A DNA stretch of 6,127 nt from the NCBI GenBank assembly GCA_031288765.1, contig JAITQV010000145.1:1-6127 (forward strand), read 5' to 3'. Of the stretch, positions 1-5,676 are shown one piece after another. This DNA comes from Planctomycetaceae bacterium (GTDB lineage Bacteria; Planctomycetota; Planctomycetia; Pirellulales; Thermoguttaceae). Position numbers and translations under genes: made by a program. The stretch's first letter is position 1. Every line of letters begins with the position of its first letter. The notes under the pieces were generated by a model. That model was not told the origin of the DNA. It saw only the letters and a program-made list of their open reading frames with translations, and searched no databases.

Positions 1-90
1 GTTCTTAAAAGTGAAAATTTACGTTGTATTCATGTCTTAAAATAATACACAACAAGGAATTAGAAAAAGCCGTATGTTAACGGAAACCGC

Positions 91-110
91 AAAAGTGTGT
101 AAAAGTGTGA
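91..110. repeat. Two tandem 10-bp units AAAAGTGTG(T/A)
   Basis: AAAAGTGTGT is followed directly by AAAAGTGTGA. It lies in the gene-free left margin, 30 bp before the structured repeat. It could be a chance duplication or a paired protein-binding site; nothing nearby indicates which. Confidence 0.5.
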
Positions 111-140
111 AGGGCGTTACCGACGGTTTTTGCCAACAAA

Positions 141-272
141 AGGTAGGCAACTATTGGGTGAAAGCCCCTCGCCGAGCGGTTGCGTCGGCGTCAGATGACA
201 GTGAATTTGTGCAATGTTGGATGTTTCAGTTGCCTATCGGCAAGCAACCCTTCGGCGAAGGGTTGCCTACCT
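141..272. repeat. Dispersed structured repeat, copy 1 (long form, inverted ends)
   Basis: This non-coding element begins AGGTAGGCAAC (141-151) and ends with its exact reverse complement GTTGCCTACCT (262-272). A second, internal partner for the left end lies at 228-236 (agttgccta), pairing perfectly with 144-152 (taggcaact). Inside, CGCCGA (170-175) can pair with TCGGCG (185-190). The tail holds a near-perfect hairpin, CAACCCTTC-GGC-GAAGGGTTG (245-265). Bases 201-227 match 5990-6016 of the second copy at 26 of 27 positions. No target-site duplication is evident. It resembles a REP/REPIN-like or small MITE-like element. A 67-codon plus-strand frame runs through it (74-277), but its sequence is dictated by the repeat and I do not consider it a gene. 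Confidence 0.8.
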
Positions 273-481
273 CTTGATTAGAAATCTTTAAGAAAAATCA
301 CAAACCCCCAATTTGTAATTCCCAATAGCGCATTCGTGAATAACTGAATAGATGCGAAATTTTTTCACCGCACGAACGAAAAATTATTTACCGCAGAGGT
401 GAAAAATGTTTCGCCCGTACATTTAACGAATCCGGTTTGTGCCGCGTTATCGTTCAACAAACAACCGAATAAAGACGCTTT
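273..481. other. Gene-free stretch downstream of the DUF1549 gene
   Basis: I see no gene here. It contains one 9-bp inverted repeat, TTTTTCACC (361-369) against GGTGAAAAA (398-406), separated by 28 bases. It has no T-tract placed to make it a convincing terminator for the minus-strand gene ending at 482. DUF1549/DUF1553 genes in planctomycetes are commonly followed by a DUF1501 gene. None begins within this 480-bp margin. Confidence 0.6.
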
Positions 482-2095
482 TCAGTGTCGGCACAAAAAT
501 TCTTTTGTGTTCAGCAACGCCCAAACAATATCCTGAACCTTTTGTCCGCCGGATTTTTCCTGTCGGCGAAGTTCTTCGGCAACAAAACGAAATTCCAAAG
601 CCGTAGGATAACGCGAAAGAAACCGCAACCAAATATCATCAACCATCTTCCGAATCTCTTCCGGTCTTCGGTTGGTATTACGGTAATTCGACAAAAATTT
701 CATAACCCAATTGTTGACTTCCGTAGAATTAAGCAAAAATAATTGCTGCGATTCCGTAACGCCGTTGTTCCGATCCGATTCCATGCCCGTATCACGTGTC
801 GGTCTGCCGAACATCTCAAGAAAAGAACTGGTAATACTGGCATCCGGTAACATAATTGTTCGGTATCGCGGCGGGATATTCGTAAACGGTTCCGGCACCT
901 CGCTGCTGTAACCAACCGAAACCCCAAATAACCGCGACAACGCATCCTGTAACACCTCCGCCTCCATCCGACGTATCGGATAAACCGCAAATAACTCCGT
1001 AATACTCGAATCATTGTTTTTGTTTTTGCTGTTCGGAATAGACGATTGCTGATACGTGTTCGAATTTAATATCAACCGGTAAAGATGTTTTAAACAATAA
1101 TCCGAATCAATAAGTTCGCGGCAAAGATAATCCAAAACCTCAGGATGAACCGGCGGATTATCAGGACGAAAATCGTCCGATTCATGGACTAATCCGTACC
1201 CAAAAAGCCAAAACCATATCCGGTTGGCAATGTTTCGGTTAAAACCTTCGTTGGACGGCGAAACAAGCCAATCAACAAAAACTTCCCGCGGGTCTTGATC
1301 CGAGCGAACCGTCCCTTTGGTTCCGTCCGGAAAAACAACTTCCGGCTTATCAAGCGGTTTTCGTATCCAAAATACAATCTCCTCTTTCCATTCGGCGGTC
1401 TCTTTGTACCCGACACGGGAAAAAAATACGGAAAGTTGTTGCAATTTCTCCGGCGTCCACGCTCCGGTACGAATTCCAAGAAAAGTTAACGCAACATTTT
1501 CCGCAAGAGTCTCCGCATCTTTCTGAGGAACCGCACGGTAAAAATTCGACGCTCCGTCACGGAAATTACTGCCGTCCGAAGTTAAAAGCGCACGGGCAAA
1601 TTGATGATAAGGCATCTCCGTGCGAACCGCCCCGTGTATCCAACGATAATACGTCATCGCTCCGTTGGGCCAAAGATTGATCGGAAACTCCGCCTTCACC
1701 CGAAGAATATCACACCATTTTAACGTCCAATAATCAACAAATTCGTTGCGAGCCAAAAGATGATCAATCAAACGGGAACGTTTATCGGTTTTTTTGTCGG
1801 CAAGAAAATTCTTGACCGCCTGAATGTCCGGCAATGTTCCAATAACATCAAGATAAACACGCCGTATAAAAACTTCATCACTGCAAAGCGGTGCCGGTTT
1901 TATCTTATGGCGTTTCAGCGAAGCCGCAATCAAAACATCAATCTCGTTTTTCGGTTTAAACTCCAATCCCGAATCAAATGGATTTTGAGACGGATTTTGA
2001 GAAAGCACCTGCGGCGGTTGTTGGGCTTCGGTATTTGAGAGAATTAAAAGAAAGAAAAATACAACCCCAATTAAAATAAAGATAACACGAAACAT
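482..2095 (-). CDS. Secreted DUF1549/DUF1553 (PSD1-type) protein lacking the CxxCH motif
   Basis: This 537-residue protein belongs to a family greatly expanded in Planctomycetes. The family's biochemical role is not established; links to polysaccharide degradation have been proposed. Residues 1-24 form a signal peptide (MFRV, hydrophobic core, cleavage near NTEAQ), so it acts outside the cytoplasm. Residues about 50-245 match DUF1549 (FIRRVYLDVIGTLPD at 76-90, SRLIDHLLA, ALTFLGIRT at 202-210). Residues about 268-530 match DUF1553 (DPREVFVDWLVSP, NRIWFWLFGYGLVHESDDF at 291-309, NPPVHPEVLDYL, FGRPTRDTG at 429-437, QQLFLLNS). After FLGIRT most relatives carry a haem-type CxxCH; here it reads GAWTPEKLQQLSVFFSRVGY with no cysteine. 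I recall a subfamily with a similar W-P-x-x-x-L version, so this is probably a natural variant rather than decay. The frame is intact. The start is the first ATG that gives a complete signal peptide, and no Shine-Dalgarno sequence precedes it. Confidence 0.9.
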   Translation of the reverse strand: MFRVIFILIGVVFFFLLILSNTEAQQPPQVLSQNPSQNPFDSGLEFKPKNEIDVLIAASLKRHKIKPAPLCSDEVFIRRVYLDVIGTLPDIQAVKNFLADKKTDKRSRLIDHLLARNEFVDYWTLKWCDILRVKAEFPINLWPNGAMTYYRWIHGAVRTEMPYHQFARALLTSDGSNFRDGASNFYRAVPQKDAETLAENVALTFLGIRTGAWTPEKLQQLSVFFSRVGYKETAEWKEEIVFWIRKPLDKPEVVFPDGTKGTVRSDQDPREVFVDWLVSPSNEGFNRNIANRIWFWLFGYGLVHESDDFRPDNPPVHPEVLDYLCRELIDSDYCLKHLYRLILNSNTYQQSSIPNSKNKNNDSSITELFAVYPIRRMEAEVLQDALSRLFGVSVGYSSEVPEPFTNIPPRYRTIMLPDASITSSFLEMFGRPTRDTGMESDRNNGVTESQQLFLLNSTEVNNWVMKFLSNYRNTNRRPEEIRKMVDDIWLRFLSRYPTALEFRFVAEELRRQEKSGGQKVQDIVWALLNTKEFLCRH

Positions 2096-2158
2096 GGTTA
2101 TGAAAAAATAAAGTAAACGGAATAAAATGATAAAATAACAAAAAAAGTATCCACAAAA

Positions 2159-2180
2159 CCGGCAAGTTTTAGGCTTGCGG
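2159..2180 (-). terminator. Possible terminator of the H1-like gene
   Basis: On the minus strand GCAAG-CCTAAAA-CTTGC forms a 5-bp stem, extended by CC/GG past a bulged base. It is followed by TTTTGTGG and, further on, a run of seven T. It lies 55 bp beyond the stop codon of the H1-like gene and 64 bp before the DUF1549 start. The stem is short and the first T-run has only four bases, so termination would be weak. Confidence 0.4.
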
Positions 2181-2234
2181 TATTGCGGACACTTTTAGGC
2201 GTTTCAGTTGACGAGAAGATCGTCAGGAAGAATC

Positions 2235-2378
2235 TTAGTCTTCTTTGCTACAAGCCTTGCGGCAAGGTGCTTTTTTGGTTGCCTTTTTAACGGCTTTCTT
2301 GGTCACCTTTTTGGCGGCTTTTTTAACAGACTTCTTCACGGCTTTTTTAACAGCCTTCTTCGCAGCTTTTTTCGGCAT
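2235..2378 (-). CDS. Minimal lysine-rich histone-H1-like protein
   Basis: This 47-residue, very basic protein starts MPKKAAKKAV and ends in CRKACSKED. Twenty residues are lysine and one is arginine, against only two acidic residues. Residues 7-38 are four tandem 8-residue units (KKAVKKAV, KKSVKKAA, KKVTKKAV, KKATKKAP), the pattern of the C-terminal tail of eukaryotic H1 and of bacterial H1-like proteins such as chlamydial Hc1/Hc2. Such proteins bind and compact DNA without sequence specificity in the nucleoid; that role is inferred here from composition. It is far shorter than Hc1 (about 125 residues). The tail has a CxxxC pair (C39, C43) that could form a disulfide or bind metal. The start is supported by AGGAG eight bases upstream, the best ribosome-binding site in the window, which suggests high expression. 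A leader hairpin and a possible terminator make it look monocistronic. Confidence 0.85.
   Translation of the reverse strand: MPKKAAKKAVKKAVKKSVKKAAKKVTKKAVKKATKKAPCRKACSKED
2265..2360 (-). repeat. Four tandem 24-bp units within the H1-like gene
   Basis: The 8-residue protein repeat is visible in the DNA as 24-bp units of the form aagaagnctgttaaaaaagcc plus one variable codon. The first two units are nearly identical and later ones diverge mainly at third positions, alternating AAA and AAG for lysine. Such a tract can gain or lose units by slippage without breaking the frame, which would explain length variation among homologues. Confidence 0.7.
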
Positions 2379-2385
2379 TGTTTCA

Positions 2386-2390
2386 TCTCC
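2386..2390 (-). promoter_or_regulatory. Shine-Dalgarno site AGGAG of the H1-like gene
   Basis: Minus-strand AGGAG sits eight bases before the ATG at 2378. It fixes this start: an overlapping ATG within AGGAGATG is out of frame. The lpxB, M50 and DUF1549 genes have no comparable site. Confidence 0.8.
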
Positions 2391-2410
2391 TGAAAAAAGA
2401 TTTAATGTTT

Positions 2411-2434
2411 GAAAGGAAGCACGCTGCTCCTTTC
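2411..2434 (-). promoter_or_regulatory. Leader hairpin upstream of the H1-like gene
   Basis: GAAAGGA (2411-2417) and GCA (2419-2421) pair with TGC (2425-2427) and TCCTTTC (2428-2434). This gives a ten-pair stem with one bulged A and a three-base CGC loop. On the minus strand it is followed within about 10 bases by CTTTTTTC and then by the Shine-Dalgarno site. It could stabilise the mRNA, act as an attenuator for the H1-like gene, or terminate an upstream transcript. The sequence does not decide between these. Confidence 0.5.
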
Positions 2435-3131
2435 CCTAAACGAAATGGGGCGTTCACTCACAGCGAGTAAACTTTTTCGTCCCCAAAAACGGTTTATACC
2501 ATCGAAGCGCACAAAGAGAACTTCTGCAAAATTCATCTTGCAAAGAAAATGTTCCTTCTTGTAGGAAAAAAACATGTTTTTTTTGAAAGAAGTCGACAAT
2601 TTCGGCGAGTCCCTTCGACGTTTCGCAAAGGCTTTGGTCATGCTCTTAATTACTTAATAAGAGCAACACTACTCAAGGATAATTCCTGCATAACAGTATC
2701 ATCCGGTTTGCGACCTGTCGATAACAATAATTAACTAACAAGTCATTCAACAAATCCAATTACTCTTCATCATTAAACAATTCATAACACCAACTGAATA
2801 ATTATACAACATTGTATCAAACATCGTAACCGTGAAAAGTACCTCAATAGATACGACAAAAAAATTTCTCCGGTTTCAACATCATTTATTACTATGATTA
2901 TTGTTGTTGATTCCTGTTGTTCTTTTATTTCTGTTGTTGTTCGTTCAACTGTTTAAGATTTATCCGATGATTTTTTTTAACCGCTTTCTTTCACTCTTTT
3001 TCTTTATCATTATTGAGCGTTAATAAGGCGAATTAAAATTCCTCATCGCATGAATCACATTCATCATGCAAATAGATTACACAATTTTATAAAACCCACA
3101 AGAGGGATGTGCTCGTTTTTTTCAAATTATT
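2435..3131. other. AT-rich intergenic region with several palindromes
   Basis: I see no convincing gene in this stretch of about 700 bp between the M50 gene and the H1-like gene. A 79-codon minus-strand frame (2641-2402) has no family resemblance, no ribosome-binding site, and covers the H1-like leader. Structures present are an 18-bp perfect palindrome A7-CATG-T7 (2566-2583), preceded by TTCCT/AGGAA arms; an 8-bp inverted repeat TGCTCTTA/TAAGAGCA (2641-2648, 2658-2665); and ATGAAT-cac-ATTCAT (3050-3064). These could be operators or weak terminators. Some minus-strand fragments around 2980-2780 read protein-like but are interrupted by stops and lack a start. Confidence 0.55.
2493..2520 (-). 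promoter_or_regulatory. Weak candidate promoter for the H1-like gene
   Basis: On the minus strand TATAAA (2498-2493) is a good -10 match. Sixteen bases upstream TTCTCT (2520-2515) is a poor -35 match. Transcription from here would give a leader of about 110 bases containing the hairpin at 2411-2434. In such AT-rich DNA a match of this quality can arise by chance. Confidence 0.2.
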
Positions 3132-3314
3132 TTAAAAAAATAAACTTTTTTTTTCAAACGCTCTTAAACAATTCTTCCGTAACACCTCATCATTATCAAT
3201 ATTTTTGGGACAAAATTGTTCGGTAAACATTCCTTCGTCCGATAACTTTTTTGCAAAATCAATAAAAGGTTTCCGGCGTTTTCTTGTTTCGGTAAAACCT
3301 CTCAGATACCGGAA
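3132..3314 (-). other. Coding-like in-frame continuation behind the M50 stop codon
   Basis: Immediately after the TAA of the M50 gene (3317-3315), the same frame stays open for 60 codons. It reads FRYLRGFTETRKRRKPF and onward through KKLSDEGMFTEQFCPKNIDN to EKKSLFF, ending at TAA 3134-3132. The composition is that of an ordinary hydrophilic tail rather than random AT-rich translation. There is no good start codon with a ribosome-binding site inside, so a separate gene is unlikely. It may be the original C-terminus cut off by one CAA-to-TAA change, or chance. A planctomycete M50 protein ending near RRW would not be abnormally short, so the truncation is unproven. Confidence 0.3.
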
Positions 3315-4070
3315 TTACCAGCGTCGAAACGATCCGTATGAAAGTTCTTGATAGTTTTGATAAGCGAAATAAGCGAACAATATTGCCATAAACGGCTGCC
3401 CGAAACGGAATGCTAAAAGAGCAAAAATGATAGCAGTAATCATTGAAAGAATAAGCGAATTGGCGACGCCGTTGCGGAAAGAAAAAAAAGAAAAAATTTC
3501 TCTGGAAATATGTCCGCCGTCCATTGGATAGATCGGCAACAGATTAAAAATGCCCCAAAGGATCGAAATAATAATGACCATTTGCATAAAAGAAGCAATT
3601 ATTATCAGCACACTCAATCCGGCAACTCCTAATCCTTCATTAAAGAAAAATTGTCCGTCGCGGTTAATTGCTAAGAATATAAAAAGAGCAGGAACAGAAA
3701 AGCATCCCGCCAAAACAAAACCGGCAAGCGGTCCCGCCGCAAAAAGAAATATTTCATAAAGTAAACCCTTAAAACCATATCGCCTTTGATGCGGCATAAA
3801 AGGAATTGTTGCTCCGCCCATTCCGTAAAAAATAATCTGCGACGGCACTCTGTAAACATGACGAAATACAAGCGCATGTCCCAACTCATGAACAAGAATG
3901 GAAACAAACGCCGCAAGAACCCAAATCGCTAACTCAAGAAGTGCAACGGACAGATTTGTAATTTCACGCGGCATTCCCAATAACGTAATCACCACCCAAA
4001 ATAACGGGTTTATCCGTATCGGAAAGCCGTAAAAGTTAAAGTTAATATCGTAAGGAGTCGGTTGGTGCAT
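3315..4070 (-). CDS. M50 (site-2-type) membrane zinc metalloprotease
   Basis: This 251-residue integral membrane protein is a site-2-protease-type enzyme, which cleaves substrates within or next to the membrane. The zinc and catalytic motif HELGH is at residues 61-65 (H61, E62, H65) in a hydrophobic segment. The third zinc ligand is D184 in NLLPIYPMDGGH (176-187), the classic M50 NxxPxxxxDGG-type motif. Hydrophobic segments lie at roughly 22-32, 44-63, 105-133, 148-178 and 205-235. No PDZ or CBS domain is present, so it is the compact form; the substrate cannot be told from the sequence. The start is supported because the PTPYDINFNFYGFPIRINPLFW opening matches the N-terminus of planctomycete homologues as I remember them; no Shine-Dalgarno sequence is visible. 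It lies 151 bp downstream of lpxB on the same strand and may be cotranscribed. The frame stays open for 60 codons beyond the stop. Confidence 0.9.
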   Translation of the reverse strand: MHQPTPYDINFNFYGFPIRINPLFWVVITLLGMPREITNLSVALLELAIWVLAAFVSILVHELGHALVFRHVYRVPSQIIFYGMGGATIPFMPHQRRYGFKGLLYEIFLFAAGPLAGFVLAGCFSVPALFIFLAINRDGQFFFNEGLGVAGLSVLIIIASFMQMVIIISILWGIFNLLPIYPMDGGHISREIFSFFSFRNGVANSLILSMITAIIFALLAFRFGQPFMAILFAYFAYQNYQELSYGSFRRW

Positions 4071-4079
4071 GGAAATCAG

Positions 4080-4186
4080 TAAGTAAGTAAGTTGAAAGTG
4101 AAAGTTGAGAATGTAAGTTGTAAGGGAAAGCAGTTCGTTAAAGTAGTAAGTAAAACGGTTAAGTTAAAAGTAAATTAAAAGTAAAA
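4080..4186. repeat. Low-complexity AAGT-rich tract between lpxB and the M50 gene
   Basis: The plus strand is a degenerate array of AAGTAAGT, GAAAGT, AAGTTG and TTAAAAGTAAA words with almost no C; on the transcribed strand it is C/T/A-rich. It fills the leader before the M50 ATG and leaves no room for a Shine-Dalgarno sequence. It may have arisen by slippage. It could act as an unstructured leader that eases ribosome loading, but that is inference. Confidence 0.55.
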
Positions 4187-4195
4187 TTGTTTATT

Positions 4196-4222
4196 CTTTG
4201 TTTATCGTGATCCTTTGTTTAT
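4196..4222. repeat. 10-bp direct repeat at the lpxB 3' end
   Basis: CTTTGTTTAT occurs at 4196-4205 and again at 4213-4222, the second copy touching the lpxB stop codon. I see no stable hairpin here, so lpxB has no evident terminator and readthrough into the M50 gene is plausible. Confidence 0.4.
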
Positions 4223-5502
4223 TATTTTATATTCTTTTTTTTATTTTTTAATTTATCGAGTATTATTTGTGCGGCTTGTTCCAACGGCGAATCAATTCGA
4301 TCAACATGCCGAAACAATACATCAAGACAACGTTTTTGTTTTGCCAGATGTGCGGGGTTGGAAAGCCAATGAATGAGATAGGCGGCGGCATCTTTGGAAC
4401 GATTGGTTGCGGTTAAAAATTCCGGGAAGAACATTCGGTCACGATCCGTCAAACTGGGTTCGGACGGAATGACCCACAAAGAATCATCATAAAAGATAGG
4501 AGAAATATTTGTTGATTTATTTGTTGCCGTGTGTTTAACACCTTTAACAGGCGGTTGCCGGTCAATACCAAGTAAATTGACCAACGTAATATATCGTGTT
4601 CGGCGAAAGAACCGTTGAATCAAAAACGGTAACATTCCGACACGATAATAAATCACCGCGGGTTTATTACAAGCGAGAAGTTCCAAAGACACGGAACCGG
4701 AAACCGCTAAACAACAATCGGCGGCACGAATCAACTCAGGAGTATGACCGACAAAAATCGGAATCGAAATGTCCAACTCATTCATTCGTCTCTGAATATA
4801 TTCCGCGTGAAACGTGTTGACCGGTGAAAAAACCGGACGGACTTTCGGAAAAACGGAACGAATATATTCCACCGTAAGAAGTATATCGTCAAGATTCATC
4901 ATGACTTCTTTATTTCGCGAACCGGGTAAAAGTGTCAAAATCGGGGCGTTTCCGTATTGAGCATAAAAATTTTCCAAAAAGATGGGACTGGAAATTTTGT
5001 TCCGAATTTCTTCAAAGAACGGATGACCGATATAGGCGGTTTGGCAGCCGTGTTGTTTGAACCAACGTTCTTCAAACGGCAACGGGCAAAGAATCCAATC
5101 AACCCATTTCTTCATTTTACGGACACGCCATGATGCCCAGCTCCAGAGTTGCGGCGGCATGAAATAGAAAACAGGAATACCTTGTTCTTTGGCGGCGCGG
5201 GCAATATGCCAGTTGAAGCCGGGGTAATCAACAAGAATGACCGCATCAATAGAATGTTTTCGAAAATATTTTTTGGCATTGTTAAGAAGATTTCGAAACA
5301 GACGGTAATTCGTAATAACCTGAACAATTCCCATGAATGCCAACGCGGTCATTTCGAAGAGTAATTGGCAACCGGCTTGCTGCATTTGCGTACCGCCGAA
5401 ACCGGCAAATTCCGCATCAGGAACATGTTCCCGAATTTTTTCGATAAGAGCCGCTGCATGGGTATCGCCGCTTGGTTCTCCGGCGGAGAAAAAAAAACGC
5501 AT
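4222..5502 (-). CDS. lpxB: Lipid-A-disaccharide synthase LpxB
   Basis: LpxB (glycosyltransferase family 19) joins UDP-2,3-diacylglucosamine to 2,3-diacylglucosamine-1-phosphate (lipid X), giving the lipid A disaccharide and UDP, at the inner face of the cytoplasmic membrane. Signature motifs run in order: SAGEPSGDTHAA (6-17), GFGGTQMQQAG (34-44), LAFMGIVQV (54-62), VDYPGFNW (91-98), FMPPQLWSW (114-122), CPLPFEE (139-145), YIGHPFFEE (157-165), LLPGSRNKEV (191-200), and the nucleotide-binding region AVSGSVSLELL (266-276). R196 in LLPGSR corresponds to R201 of E. coli LpxB. At 426 residues it is about 45 longer than the 382-residue E. coli enzyme. Much of the excess is a polar segment at about 318-356, followed by FFPEFLTA. 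The start is secure because the conserved N-terminal motif begins at once. No other lpx gene is in the window. Confidence 0.96.
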   Translation of the reverse strand: MRFFFSAGEPSGDTHAAALIEKIREHVPDAEFAGFGGTQMQQAGCQLLFEMTALAFMGIVQVITNYRLFRNLLNNAKKYFRKHSIDAVILVDYPGFNWHIARAAKEQGIPVFYFMPPQLWSWASWRVRKMKKWVDWILCPLPFEERWFKQHGCQTAYIGHPFFEEIRNKISSPIFLENFYAQYGNAPILTLLPGSRNKEVMMNLDDILLTVEYIRSVFPKVRPVFSPVNTFHAEYIQRRMNELDISIPIFVGHTPELIRAADCCLAVSGSVSLELLACNKPAVIYYRVGMLPFLIQRFFRRTRYITLVNLLGIDRQPPVKGVKHTATNKSTNISPIFYDDSLWVIPSEPSLTDRDRMFFPEFLTATNRSKDAAAYLIHWLSNPAHLAKQKRCLDVLFRHVDRIDSPLEQAAQIILDKLKNKKKNIK

Positions 5503-5676
5503 ATTAGTTTTGTTGCGTCATAAACCCGACGCAATAATAAATCATTAACGTTTATGGTTGTGAAACATTCTAAAACAACTCAAAACCAAACAATTCGGCA
5601 AACAACCGAATAGATACAATAATTTCCTTAAAAACAAGCCTCATAATCTTACTTTTTATTATTGGAGATGTCAATT
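5503..5676. other. Divergent intergenic region upstream of lpxB
   Basis: No gene is visible. It must hold the start of the minus-strand lpxB transcript unless a promoter lies farther out. A perfect 7-bp inverted repeat TTGCGTC/GACGCAA (5513-5519, 5528-5534) ends 10 bases upstream of the lpxB ATG. A shorter TTCGG/CCGAA pair lies near 5594-5610. The string AACAACCGAATA there also occurs at 459-470 near the other end of the window. No convincing -35/-10 pair can be assigned. Confidence 0.45.
5513..5534 (-). promoter_or_regulatory. Inverted repeat just upstream of the lpxB start
   Basis: TTGCGTC and GACGCAA are exact reverse complements separated by eight bases. The structure lies where a ribosome-binding site would be expected, 10 bases before the ATG at 5502. 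It could be an operator or an mRNA hairpin that limits translation initiation. No T-run follows on either strand to suggest a terminator. Confidence 0.4.

Noticed and set aside
74..277. 67-codon plus-strand frame
   Set aside because: It runs straight through the structured repeat, which imposes its sequence. It has no ribosome-binding site at a proper distance and no recognisable domain.
361..406. 9-bp inverted repeat as terminator for the DUF1549 gene
   Set aside because: The 28-base loop is long, the arms are AT-rich and no T-run follows the stem on the minus strand.
2208..2393. 61-codon plus-strand frame rich in FFGG/LLRSFF
   Set aside because: It is the antisense shadow of the lysine-rich H1-like repeats; AAA/AAG lysine codons read as Phe/Leu-rich on the other strand.
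2402..2641. 79-codon minus-strand frame upstream of the H1-like gene
   Set aside because: It has no ribosome-binding site or family resemblance. It overlaps palindromes, the leader hairpin and the likely promoter of the H1-like gene.
2780..2960. Minus-strand fragment reading roughly QQESTTIIIVINDVETGEI
   Set aside because: It is open for about 50 codons but has no start codon or ribosome-binding site and no known motif; the residues follow from an ACA/ATA-rich low-complexity tract.
2971..2996. Possible decayed second copy of the H1-like gene
   Set aside because: Bases 2974-2990 match the H1-like gene at 16 of 17 positions and read KKAVKK on the minus strand. The match is short, AT-rich and bounded by stop codons, so chance is the simpler explanation.
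3085..3127. Terminator of the M50 gene near a CACA/TGTG pair
   Set aside because: The stem is only four base pairs; the neighbouring T-run is set off from it and the structure is not stable enough to call.
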